The translations under genes were made by a program, and so were the position numbers. Below the pieces are notes generated by a model. It saw only the letters and a program-made list of their open reading frames with translations, had not been told where the DNA came from and did not search any database. 64,000 nt of DNA from Mariniplasma anaerobium (GTDB taxonomy: Bacteria > Bacillota_I > Bacilli_A > Acholeplasmatales > Acholeplasmataceae), in assembly GCF_016865445.1 (NCBI RefSeq), contig NZ_AP024412.1, positions 1,674,001 through 1,738,000 on the forward strand. Direction: 5' to 3'. Shown one piece after another: positions 57,290 to 64,000 of the stretch (positions within the stretch are counted from its first letter, which is position 1; every line of letters begins with the position of its first letter).

Positions 57290-58465
57290 ATGATTTACAT
57301 AGGCATTGATGTCGCCTCAAACAAACATGACATCGTTATAACCAATAACCTCGGTGTCCTTTTTAAGAAACCTTTTAAAATTATAAATGATTTAGAAGGA
57401 TATAAAAAACTCCTCAGTGAGATTAAGTTAGCTAAAGAGTTCTTTTGTGATCAAATAGTTCGTATAGGGCTTGAATCAACTGGGCATTATAGCAGAAACA
57501 TCCTGCATTACCTCATCCGTGGCGGATATGATGTAATGTTCATTAATCCATTATTAACCAATATGGACCGTAAAGCATCTTCAGTTCGTAAAACGAAAAC
57601 TGATTCTATTGATGCGAAGGCTATTTGTATGTTTCTTATTAGAAATCAAAATGATTTCAAACCCTATACACTTTCATCATATCACATTGATGAACTCAAA
57701 ACACTAGTCAGATTAAGAAAATCCTTGAAAAAACAAATCAATAAGGATGTCAATCAACTACACGCATATATTGACCAAGCTTTTCCTGAATATAATAAAA
57801 TTTTTAATAAACTTGTCAGTAAAACTTCATTAGCTGTTCTTGCACGTTATGCTTCTTTATCAGAATTAAAAAGGGTTAGACTAAATACGTTAATCGAATT
57901 AATTAAAACGGCGTCTAAGGGTCACCTTGGACTCATACAAGCTAAAGATCTTAAATCCTTGCCTCTGACCTCAATTGGTATGGATAGTCAAGCTTTATCC
58001 TTTTCAATCAAAGGTTCTATTGTGCGTATTAATTTACTAAACGATCAAGTCAGTTTAATTGAAGAAGAAATAAAACTTAATGTAGATATGACGAAGACGA
58101 CCTTACTTTCTATTCCAGGAATCAGTTATACGACAGGTGGTATTATTTTAGCTGAAATCGGTGATATCAGCTTATTTAAATCCGCTGATGCATTACTTGC
58201 TTTTGCTGGTCTTGACCCTTCTGTTTATCAATCTGGTAAATTTGAAGGTAACTATAGGATTTCAAAACGTGGTTCTTCAATCTTTAGATGGGCTATGTTT
58301 CAATCTGCTCAAGCAATTGTTAAATTTGATCCTACCTTTAAAGCATACTACCTAAAAAAGAAAGCTCAAGGTAAGAAGCATCGTAATATCATTGGTCATG
58401 TCACTAAAAAACTGATGCGTGTTATATACTCTATTTTAAAAAATAATTCTACCTATATTAAATAG
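57290..58465 (+). CDS. IS110-family DEDD transposase
   Basis: I place the start at the ATG at 57290 (AAAGGA upstream); a TTG at 57281 is possible. The protein of about 391 residues has the RuvC-like N-terminal domain (YIGIDVASNKHD with D7, and LESTGHY with the Glu) and the C-terminal Tnp20 domain (LSIPGISYTTG, LLAFAGLDP, KRGSSIFRWAMFQSA with the catalytic Ser). Both domains are complete, so the element may be active. Confidence 0.93.
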   Translation: MIYIGIDVASNKHDIVITNNLGVLFKKPFKIINDLEGYKKLLSEIKLAKEFFCDQIVRIGLESTGHYSRNILHYLIRGGYDVMFINPLLTNMDRKASSVRKTKTDSIDAKAICMFLIRNQNDFKPYTLSSYHIDELKTLVRLRKSLKKQINKDVNQLHAYIDQAFPEYNKIFNKLVSKTSLAVLARYASLSELKRVRLNTLIELIKTASKGHLGLIQAKDLKSLPLTSIGMDSQALSFSIKGSIVRINLLNDQVSLIEEEIKLNVDMTKTTLLSIPGISYTTGGIILAEIGDISLFKSADALLAFAGLDPSVYQSGKFEGNYRISKRGSSIFRWAMFQSAQAIVKFDPTFKAYYLKKKAQGKKHRNIIGHVTKKLMRVIYSILKNNSTYIK

Positions 58466-58551
58466 GTTCATTAGCCATATTTAGTTTCCAAAGAACTTGG
58501 TGTTTCATAGACATCCTTTTTTAGTTTGCCTTTATATCAAAACCATTATTT

Positions 58552-59145
58552 TTATTTTATACTTGACTTATTTAGAATAGTTGGCTTTCTTAATGGTTTT
58601 TCAAGTTTTAAATAGTCTTCAATAGTATCAATATCTTTTAAGACATTTGGATCATTTGTTTCTATAATTTCTAAATCGTGTTGATTTCTAAAATCTCTTA
58701 GATTTGATGAATCAGGTTCATCAATAAGTTCTTTGATTAAATGCTTTTGAATAAAGAGTGGATGTCCTTTTCTTCCTTGATAACTAGGCACTCTCATTTC
58801 TTTAGTTCCTTGTAGCAATTTTTCATAAGTAAGGGCATCTACAAATGGACAATCTCCCGGTAAAATAAAAAAATCATTTGAGACAAAAGAAGCTCCAGTT
58901 TTAATAGAACTAAACATGCCTTGACTATAGTTTTTATTTTCGATGCAAGTAACATCTTTTAAGTCTTTTAATGCATCTGTAATTTCTTTATGGTAATGAC
59001 CTGTAATGACAAAAATATGGCTGACAAAAGGCATCATACCATTGATTGAATGAAAAATTAAGGATTCATTTTTAAACATTAAAAGCATTTTATTCGTTTT
59101 TGCACGACTAGAATATCCAGCTGCTAAGATGATTCCATCTGCCAT
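58552..59145 (-). CDS. mocA: MocA-like molybdenum cofactor nucleotidyltransferase
   Basis: The 197-residue protein has the nucleotidyltransferase start LAAGYSSR, then LPGDCPFVD for metal binding and GRKGHPLF, as in MobA/MocA. It would transfer CMP to Mo-molybdopterin to form the cytosine dinucleotide cofactor used by xanthine-dehydrogenase-type enzymes. It lies on the same strand as the hydroxylase operon, separated from it by the IS110 element. The last residues lie close to the IS and may be altered. A GAGGAG site precedes the ATG. Confidence 0.88.
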   Translation of the reverse strand: MADGIILAAGYSSRAKTNKMLLMFKNESLIFHSINGMMPFVSHIFVITGHYHKEITDALKDLKDVTCIENKNYSQGMFSSIKTGASFVSNDFFILPGDCPFVDALTYEKLLQGTKEMRVPSYQGRKGHPLFIQKHLIKELIDEPDSSNLRDFRNQHDLEIIETNDPNVLKDIDTIEDYLKLEKPLRKPTILNKSSIK

Positions 59146-59157
59146 ATGGAACTCCTC

Positions 59158-59197
59158 AAGCTATATATTAAAATGGGTTTTGATTCTAACCCAGCTT
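59158..59197 (-). other. Nested hairpin in the mocA leader
   Basis: On the minus strand AAGCT and AGCTT enclose an inner GGGTT/AACCC hairpin immediately before the mocA ribosome binding site. I do not recognise a riboswitch class; it could affect translation or be chance. Confidence 0.25.
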
Positions 59198-59278
59198 GTG
59201 TCTATTTTGATACACCTTTAAAAATTACTATTTTGTGCATTATCTTTACTCATATAATAGCATTAAATACAAAAATAA

Positions 59279-59302
59279 ACAACACTTTATTTAAAGTGTT
59301 GT
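59279..59302 (-). terminator. Terminator of the 126-residue protein gene
   Basis: ACAACACTTTA and TAAAGTGTTGT form a perfect 11-bp stem, followed on the minus strand by TTATTTTTGT. It lies about 90 bp after the stop at 59394 and upstream of mocA. Confidence 0.8.
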
Positions 59303-59393
59303 CTAGATGTTGTTGGTAAATAATTCTGTTAGTTTAATTCGTTTTTGCTTTTAGTAAGGTTCTTAACCTTAATTTCTTGTATGATTTAAATAA

Positions 59394-59774
59394 TTAAATC
59401 TCTTTAAGTGTCGCAATTTTACATTCGACTTGATGTTCTTTGTCATTAACCTTGATTGGAATTAAAACAATATCATCTTGGATGGATTCAACTTTCAATA
59501 TATGTTTTCCTGTTTTCAAGATTTGACCAATGTCTAGACCATCTTTTTCTCTAAAAGTAAGTGTCGCAAAATTAGTATCTAACATGCCATAAATAGGCAA
59601 ATCCAAGTTAATAAAATTACTTGTCACTTTTTTAATTTTAACAGATGCTTGTTTAAATGCTTGATAGACTTCTATCAGTTCTTTTGTATTTGCTGTATAT
59701 TGCTTAACATCATCTACTGTTTTATCAGCTTGTTTCTTTACATCTCTAAAAAACTTTTTGCTTTGATTTTTCAT
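59394..59774 (-). CDS. Hypothetical protein, 126 residues
   Basis: The N-terminal 50 residues are a charged helix rich in Lys and Gln, possibly a coiled coil. The C-terminal part (about 55-126) is a small beta-rich domain with no known motif. It has an AGGAGG site and its own terminator. No signal peptide or membrane segment is present. Function unknown. Confidence 0.7.
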   Translation of the reverse strand: MKNQSKKFFRDVKKQADKTVDDVKQYTANTKELIEVYQAFKQASVKIKKVTSNFINLDLPIYGMLDTNFATLTFREKDGLDIGQILKTGKHILKVESIQDDIVLIPIKVNDKEHQVECKIATLKEI

Positions 59775-60110
59775 TTATATATAAGCCTCCTGTCTATTTG
59801 CTTATATTATACACTAAATGGATTGATTAAACTGGATTGTGAGAAAATTAGGCTTTGAAACATGTATTTAAATCTATTCATATTAAACTTAATTTTTTCT
59901 ATATCTCTTCATTCTTTTTAAATCGAATCGCAAAATCAATATAAACATATGATGCCCCCTTAATTATTTCCTATATTATAACTCATAATATAGATAATTT
60001 CTATAGAAATGTTTTTTTTACTGTAATATATATTTCAATATTAAATGAAATAATATTTGTGTGGATTATTTGAAAAATATTTTTTGAAGCTACTTATATA
60101 TGAATAATTT
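59775..60110. other. Intergenic stretch, no gene seen
   Basis: AT-rich sequence with only short stop-rich frames. I see no RNA gene, repeat or hairpin of note. Confidence 0.6.
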
Positions 60111-60635
60111 CTAATTTGATTGATTCACTTGGTATACATTAAGAAGATGATCTCTTCTTCTTGTTATATATCTTCTTGAAAGCGTGAGGAAAGGAAGAGC
60201 CGTTGAAAGTAGAAGTGTAACAAAAAATATCTGGCTCGTTCTCGAAATGAAATTATACTCTTCTAGCAATAAAATAAACGGTAAATTTATAATCATAAAA
60301 CCTATAAAATAAACCAAAAATACTTTAATCATGTCCTTTTTAAAATATATAGTAATGATAAAGGATTTTAGAAATTTATCAATGATAGAAAAAAACTCGG
60401 TTTTTGTCAAATCAAAATTGGTCAGAAGTTCTTCCTGTGTTAATGTATTATTGTCAAAAATAAAGGTTGATCTAATTACTTTATTATATTTTTTCAAAAA
60501 TTTATTTTTATCAATGATGGTTTCAATCATCTTTTCGAGATATTCACCTGTTATCTTCTTATGTTTAAAAACTAATTTTTCCCCTTTAGTATGCATATAT
60601 AAGTTAAGATAAAACTTTTCATACTTGTTTTCCAT
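60111..60635 (-). CDS. Hypothetical membrane protein
   Basis: I place the start at the ATG at 60635, because GGGGAA lies 7 nt upstream; an in-frame ATG at 60683 has no site. The protein of 174 residues has a charged N-terminal half and two hydrophobic segments (about 105-125 and 133-152), followed by an Arg-rich tail. No family is recognised. It precedes no clear operon. Confidence 0.6.
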   Translation of the reverse strand: MENKYEKFYLNLYMHTKGEKLVFKHKKITGEYLEKMIETIIDKNKFLKKYNKVIRSTFIFDNNTLTQEELLTNFDLTKTEFFSIIDKFLKSFIITIYFKKDMIKVFLVYFIGFMIINLPFILLLEEYNFISRTSQIFFVTLLLSTALPFLTLSRRYITRRRDHLLNVYQVNQSN

Positions 60636-60710
60636 ATAAATATTCCCCACTATTTTAATATTAGACATCTTTTTATATATCACATTAAATTGAAGCTTAC
60701 TGAATAGTTT

Positions 60711-61205
60711 CTACAAATTAGAAATTTCAATGAGTTCAACAGATTCAACGTGTCCTACCATCATTTCCAGGAGATCAACACTTGCTCCATTAGAAATAAA
60801 ATATGATAAATCATGATCTTCTATCACAATATTTTGAACGCTTTCTTCTGAAAATTCTCTTAATTCAATAATATGTGTTACATCTTCTATATAAATAGTT
60901 ATTCCAATATTAAAACCGCGAGTAGACATTTTAGGATATTCAGGTGTAGATACTTCTGAATTTCTAGTTGTAGTAATTGATTCTATATAATATGAATATT
61001 CGAACTGACTATCTAACTCCATAATACAAAAATAAAATTTCGATGGTACTTCATTTTTAAATTCAATATGAGAAAGTCCAACAATAAAATCATCAATACT
61101 GTCGTATTCATGTTTCACAGGTACAACATTAAAGAAGTTTGAATCACACGATAAAAGTATAGAAACTAGTACAAGAGTTAGTAAAAACAAAAATGTTTTC
61201 TTCAT
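60711..61205 (-). CDS. Hypothetical lipoprotein
   Basis: The 164-residue protein has a signal peptide with lipobox LLSC (Cys20). The mature part has no recognised domain. It starts 26 bp after the membrane-protein gene at 61232-61528, so they are probably one operon. GAGG precedes the ATG. Confidence 0.7.
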   Translation of the reverse strand: MKKTFLFLLTLVLVSILLSCDSNFFNVVPVKHEYDSIDDFIVGLSHIEFKNEVPSKFYFCIMELDSQFEYSYYIESITTTRNSEVSTPEYPKMSTRGFNIGITIYIEDVTHIIELREFSEESVQNIVIEDHDLSYFISNGASVDLLEMMVGHVESVELIEISNL

Positions 61206-61231
61206 AACAGCCTCAATTCATATACGAAAAA

Positions 61232-61528
61232 TTATTTCCAAATAAAATATGATATAAAAAAATAAGTTATGGATGATAACGATAAAACCATAATCATTAA
61301 ATATAAATATTTATAATAAATATTTTTAATTTTATTAAATTGAATTCTAACTTCAAATATTAGCAATAAAACTAATACTACAAGAAACAAGATTTTATTA
61401 AAGAGATTGACACCATTATGTGAAACTCCATCACTATCTACTGGAAGATTTATAACTGAACTTTCAAGAAAATAAATTAAGATTCCAAATAAAATAAATA
61501 ATACCGGTGTAGCTATTTTTCTAACCAT
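61232..61528 (-). CDS. Hypothetical small membrane protein, three TM segments
   Basis: The 98-residue protein has three hydrophobic segments (about 7-24, 42-61 and 73-95) and a GGGAGG site. No family is recognised. It is the first gene of a pair with the lipoprotein downstream. Confidence 0.65.
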   Translation of the reverse strand: MVRKIATPVLFILFGILIYFLESSVINLPVDSDGVSHNGVNLFNKILFLVVLVLLLIFEVRIQFNKIKNIYYKYLYLMIMVLSLSSITYFFISYFIWK

Positions 61529-61920
61529 AATTTATCCTCCCTCTATTCATCGATTATTTATAGCACTATTATAACACATTTTTCAATTAGTTTAAATAGC
61601 TGAATCAAACAAAACCAGTGTGAAAATATAATGTAGACATCCTACAAATTCAGTTTCTTAAAATTTAAAATTTTCTATTCCAATCATTAGCTTTATTCAA
61701 AAAAATATTTTGAAACTGCATGAAAAAAGCGATAGCTTACATCGCTTTTTATTTCTACTAAAGGATATGCAGTTAATTAACTAGATCTTTTAATGGTACC
61801 AAAAAACCCAGTCGAATCACGACTCTATTAAAAAAATAGTATTTGATTCTAGTAATAAGTAATTATTAATGCCTAATATTTATTTTCCTGATATAAGAAA
61901 CTTTCAAAACAACATTTTTT
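61529..61920. other. Intergenic stretch with one terminator, no gene seen
   Basis: Only short stop-rich frames are present. A hairpin at 61723-61756 is listed separately. A further weak stem, AGTCG/CGACT, lies near 61813. Confidence 0.5.
61723..61756. terminator. Terminator-like hairpin
   Basis: AAAAAGCGAT (61724-61733) pairs with ATCGCTTTTT (61741-61750), with T-runs on both strands. It may end the remnant gene at 61921-62199 on the minus strand. Confidence 0.65.
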
Positions 61921-62199
61921 TCAACTTGTCATTAGAAGAACTATTACTGCGATTATTAGTCCCCCACTTATCAAAAAAACCTGCACTTAAAACTCCAATA
62001 AACCCAAACATACTCTTTATAGGTCATTGAAAGTTCTCTAATCTCATCATATGTCATATCAACTGGTCTCTTACTTTTTAAATTTAGAAGTGTATCTTCA
62101 TGATCTTTTAGACTTTATTCTTCGATCCAATTCCAGTTGTGACTCCTAAAATAATTATAGTGATCCTATAATTGTCGTTGCTATATATACTCCATCCAT
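61921..62199 (-). pseudogene. Decayed small two-TM protein gene
   Basis: From an ATG at 62199 the minus strand shows, in shifting frames, a hydrophobic segment, the soluble stretch LLNLKSKRPVDMTYDEIREL, and a second hydrophobic segment GVLSAGFLISGGLIIAVIVL that ends in a stop at 61921. A run of seven T within the last segment marks one frameshift. The gene was probably a small two-TM protein of unknown role. Confidence 0.45.
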
Positions 62200-62286
62200 A
62201 TATGATTTCCTTCATTTTTTTTAGTAATTTAAATTTTTTTATTTGCTTTTTATATGTAACTCGTAAGCCAGCGCTTTCTTTAACAA

Positions 62287-62646
62287 TTATTTTTGTTTTG
62301 ATGCAAAAATTTCGATTTTGACTTCTTTAATTTCTTTGTCTATGATTACACCATAATAAATTTCTATATCAGTTACAAATGACTTCTTCAATAGAGAAAG
62401 AATTCTTTCCAACTGAAACAATCCTAACTCATATTTAGAAGTGATATTTACAATTAATCTTCGAGTTTTTTCAGTGACGTCATTTCCAAATGAGATGTTA
62501 AAATCTTTCAAATTTTCATCAGTCATTATGGCCTTATATTCTATAATCTTATCTAAATCTCCAAAATCAGAATTATCTAAACTCAAAAGATGTTCTGCTC
62601 TCAAAATGCTCTTTACTGCCTTTTTAATAATATCCTTTTTATCCAT
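62287..62646 (-). CDS. Stand-alone FtsZ C-terminal-domain-like protein
   Basis: The 119-residue protein has a GGAGG site and an ATG at 62646. Its residues about 60-119 (RRLIVNITSKYELGLF, then IEIYYGVIIDKEIKEVKIEIFAS) parallel the FtsZ C-terminal domain in which a VLxNIT strand, a helix, an IIFGxxIDExLK strand-turn and a VTVIAT strand follow each other. The GTP-binding N-terminal domain is absent and replaced by about 35 helical residues. It could bind or cap FtsZ, or be an unrelated protein with similar strands; an HMM search is needed to decide. Confidence 0.5.
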   Translation of the reverse strand: MDKKDIIKKAVKSILRAEHLLSLDNSDFGDLDKIIEYKAIMTDENLKDFNISFGNDVTEKTRRLIVNITSKYELGLFQLERILSLLKKSFVTDIEIYYGVIIDKEIKEVKIEIFASKQK

Positions 62647-62872
62647 ATGTCCTCCAATTGTTATTTCGTGTTATTAACATATAAGTTTCTCTTACGACTT
62701 TCGCTATCATACTGGTTTGTATCCAAAAATAAAACACACTGATCACATCTATAGTAATAATAGGTCATTAATAAAAACTAAAGTATAGGTCAAACTAATT
62801 TTGTTTTTTTTAACATGCATTCTATTTGATAGATATCATTTACTTTACAACATACATTGAAAAAACAAGCCA

Positions 62873-63118
62873 CTAGGTTGTTACGAGTCCTTTTGATTTT
62901 GCTTTGATGCGTTTATATACTTTTGCTCCTAGTAGCGTTAGTGGAACAGAAGCTACGATGGTTGCTGTAACAATAAGTACTTCTCGTTTAACTCTAAGTT
63001 GTTTTAATTTATCAATTGCAAAGAAATATCCTTGCCAAGAACCTTCTTTAAATCCTAAATCATATCCGTCCATAAAACCTTGATCAAATCCTAAATCATA
63101 TCCGTCCCAAAATTCCAT
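62873..63118 (-). CDS. Small membrane protein with GYDLGF repeats
   Basis: The 81-residue protein has two near-identical copies of a D-GYDLGF-x-x-GF/S unit at residues about 5-26, then a helix, one TM segment (about 47-67) and a basic tail. The repeats resemble the GxxxGxxxG-type motifs of some small membrane-associated proteins. It follows the 131-residue gene by 17 bp and has a GGGAGG site. Function unknown. Confidence 0.65.
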   Translation of the reverse strand: MEFWDGYDLGFDQGFMDGYDLGFKEGSWQGYFFAIDKLKQLRVKREVLIVTATIVASVPLTLLGAKVYKRIKAKSKGLVTT

Positions 63119-63135
63119 TTTAACTTTCCTCCCTT

Positions 63136-63531
63136 TTAATTTGCTTTAACATAACTTTGTTTGACATATGTTTCATGAAGAAGCAATTCTATGCCTTTTT
63201 CAAGCGCTTCTTTTATTTTTTGAGTTGAAGCGTTTCTGTTTCCTAAGTGTCTTATGTGATCTTTTCTAAAATGTGGGGATTTCGAAGAACAGTTGATAGT
63301 TTTAGAAACTTCATCTATAACATCATAAATCGGTAGGTTAGTATCATAGACAGGAATAATTGGGATTGCTGTAATAGGGATTCTTGCTTGTTTTTTGTAA
63401 TTTGCTCCAAATGAAATACCTACTCCCGTTAATGCTAAAATTCCCACTCCATATGATAATTCAACCTTATGATCTTTTATCCATTTAAATACTTTTCCTC
63501 TTTTTTGTTTTGAATTTTTTTTTATGTCCAC
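63136..63531 (-). CDS. Hypothetical protein with one TM segment
   Basis: The 131-residue protein starts at a GTG (63531) with GAGG 8 nt upstream. It has a basic start, one TM segment (about 25-45) and a soluble C-terminal part containing a helix with KIKEALEKGIELLLHE. No family is recognised. It lies 14 bp after the regulator-like gene, suggesting one operon of three genes. Confidence 0.6.
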   Translation of the reverse strand: MDIKKNSKQKRGKVFKWIKDHKVELSYGVGILALTGVGISFGANYKKQARIPITAIPIIPVYDTNLPIYDVIDEVSKTINCSSKSPHFRKDHIRHLGNRNASTQKIKEALEKGIELLLHETYVKQSYVKAN

Positions 63532-63545
63532 ATCTTTCGCCTCGC

Positions 63546-64000
63546 TTAAACTTTTTCTTCTTTATTAGCAATGTCATTCATTTTTTGTATAAATTCTTTA
63601 TATCCAGTGATTATATCATCTAAAAATTCTATCGTAGGGACAATATCACCTTTATTCAGATCTTTTGAAGCAAATGCAAAACCTTTAAGAAGTTTCACTT
63701 GATTATCTGAATCTCCAACATCATCTAATTTAGAAAATTGAATCATAATATCTTTCCAATATAAGTACTCATCATCATCTAACATTTCTTCGTTTTCGTT
63801 TAGAAGAACCAAAATTATGAATAATACTATATTAATCTCATTTTTCTCTGCTTTGTCACTAACAGTTTCAGATATAATTTGAGTGATTGCTCGAAAATGC
63901 ACTTGTGTAAGTGTAGTCCTACCTGTTTCTAAACTGCTAATTTGTTGCCTTTTCAATCCTAAATAACTACCAAATTTCTCTGCAGAATACCCAAGTATCT
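63546..64000 (-). CDS. XRE-family HTH protein, partial (runs off the window)
   Basis: The open frame continues to the window end at 64000. The first residues visible (LGYSAEKFGSYLGLKRQQIS, then SLETGRTTL) are the second half of a Cro/C1-type helix-turn-helix. The remaining 110 residues form a helical domain without a known motif. It is followed by two small membrane-protein genes, which it may control. A TTG within the motif (63956) is not a credible start. Confidence 0.75.
   Translation of the reverse strand, partial: ILGYSAEKFGSYLGLKRQQISSLETGRTTLTQVHFRAITQIISETVSDKAEKNEINIVLFIILVLLNENEEMLDDDEYLYWKDIMIQFSKLDDVGDSDNQVKLLKGFAFASKDLNKGDIVPTIEFLDDIITGYKEFIQKMNDIANKEEKV

Larger units (their letters stand above)
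57060..58550 (+). mobile_element. IS110-family insertion sequence (approximate ends)
   Basis: A DEDD transposase gene with a non-coding left region of about 230 bp and a short right region lies between mocA and the second hydroxylase genes, in opposite orientation to them. IS110 elements have no ordinary terminal inverted repeats, so the exact ends cannot be set from one copy. The AT-rich stretch 57000-57060 carries the flanking ribosome binding site. Confidence 0.75.

Overview
The window is AT-rich bacterial DNA with standard Shine-Dalgarno sites and many lipoproteins with lipoboxes. TGA is a stop codon: several gene pairs overlap as ATGA or TTGA (for example at 42646, 50168, 55753 and 56202). 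AT content, lysine fermentation, DUF5011-type lipoproteins and CcpA-like operators suggest an anaerobic, fermentative Bacillota, possibly a Mollicutes-related lineage such as Izemoplasmatales. The lineage is inference; no rRNA or intact tRNA is present to test it.

Layout. 1-4400: start of an XRE regulator, a two-TM protein, an Smr-like protein and an orphan OppA-like lipoprotein with an Ig-like domain. 4490-12800: an Mgl-type sugar ABC transporter (mglB-mglA-mglC order of transcription) with cre-like operators, preceded by a second galactose-binding-like lipoprotein with a LytS/YesM kinase and a YesN regulator, probably the sugar-sensing unit for the transporter. 13047-14610: a decayed B12-sensor plus diguanylate cyclase pair. 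14633-20270: DUF1294, HD-GYP phosphodiesterase, a tandem cytochrome-b5-like lipoprotein, and a large LRR/M6-type metalloprotease lipoprotein.

20330-28846 is a complete lysine fermentation operon (hydratase, CoA transferase, kal, kce, kdd, kamA, P-loop protein, kamD, kamE). It is transcribed from a consensus promoter overlapped by a near-perfect cre and preceded by a lysine riboswitch. In this riboswitch the 3' strand of P1 is part of the terminator stem, so it should act as an ON switch. guaD diverges from it.

29714-37836 looks like an accessory region: a broken lipoprotein, a decayed toxin-antitoxin pair, DUF554, an esterase, a second sugar-type ABC transporter and a divergent LysR regulator. 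Two truncated tRNA 3' ends (30206-30224, 37790-37808), each followed by a terminator, look like integration scars.

37837-59145 is one long minus-strand purine/ureide degradation operon of 17 genes plus mocA: YgeW-like carbamoyltransferase, YgeY-like M20 hydrolase, two fold-type-II PLP enzymes, adenine deaminase, two three-subunit molybdenum hydroxylases, a PreA-like flavoprotein, SsnA, a hydantoinase-like enzyme, a P-loop NTPase, XdhC, and a membrane protein. An IS110-family element lies between mocA and the other genes. With guaD and ade this would feed guanine and adenine into xanthine, then open the ring and ferment the fragments.

59394-64000 holds small proteins of unknown function, a remnant of a two-TM protein, a protein resembling only the C-terminal half of FtsZ, and an XRE-like regulator running off the end with two small membrane proteins downstream.
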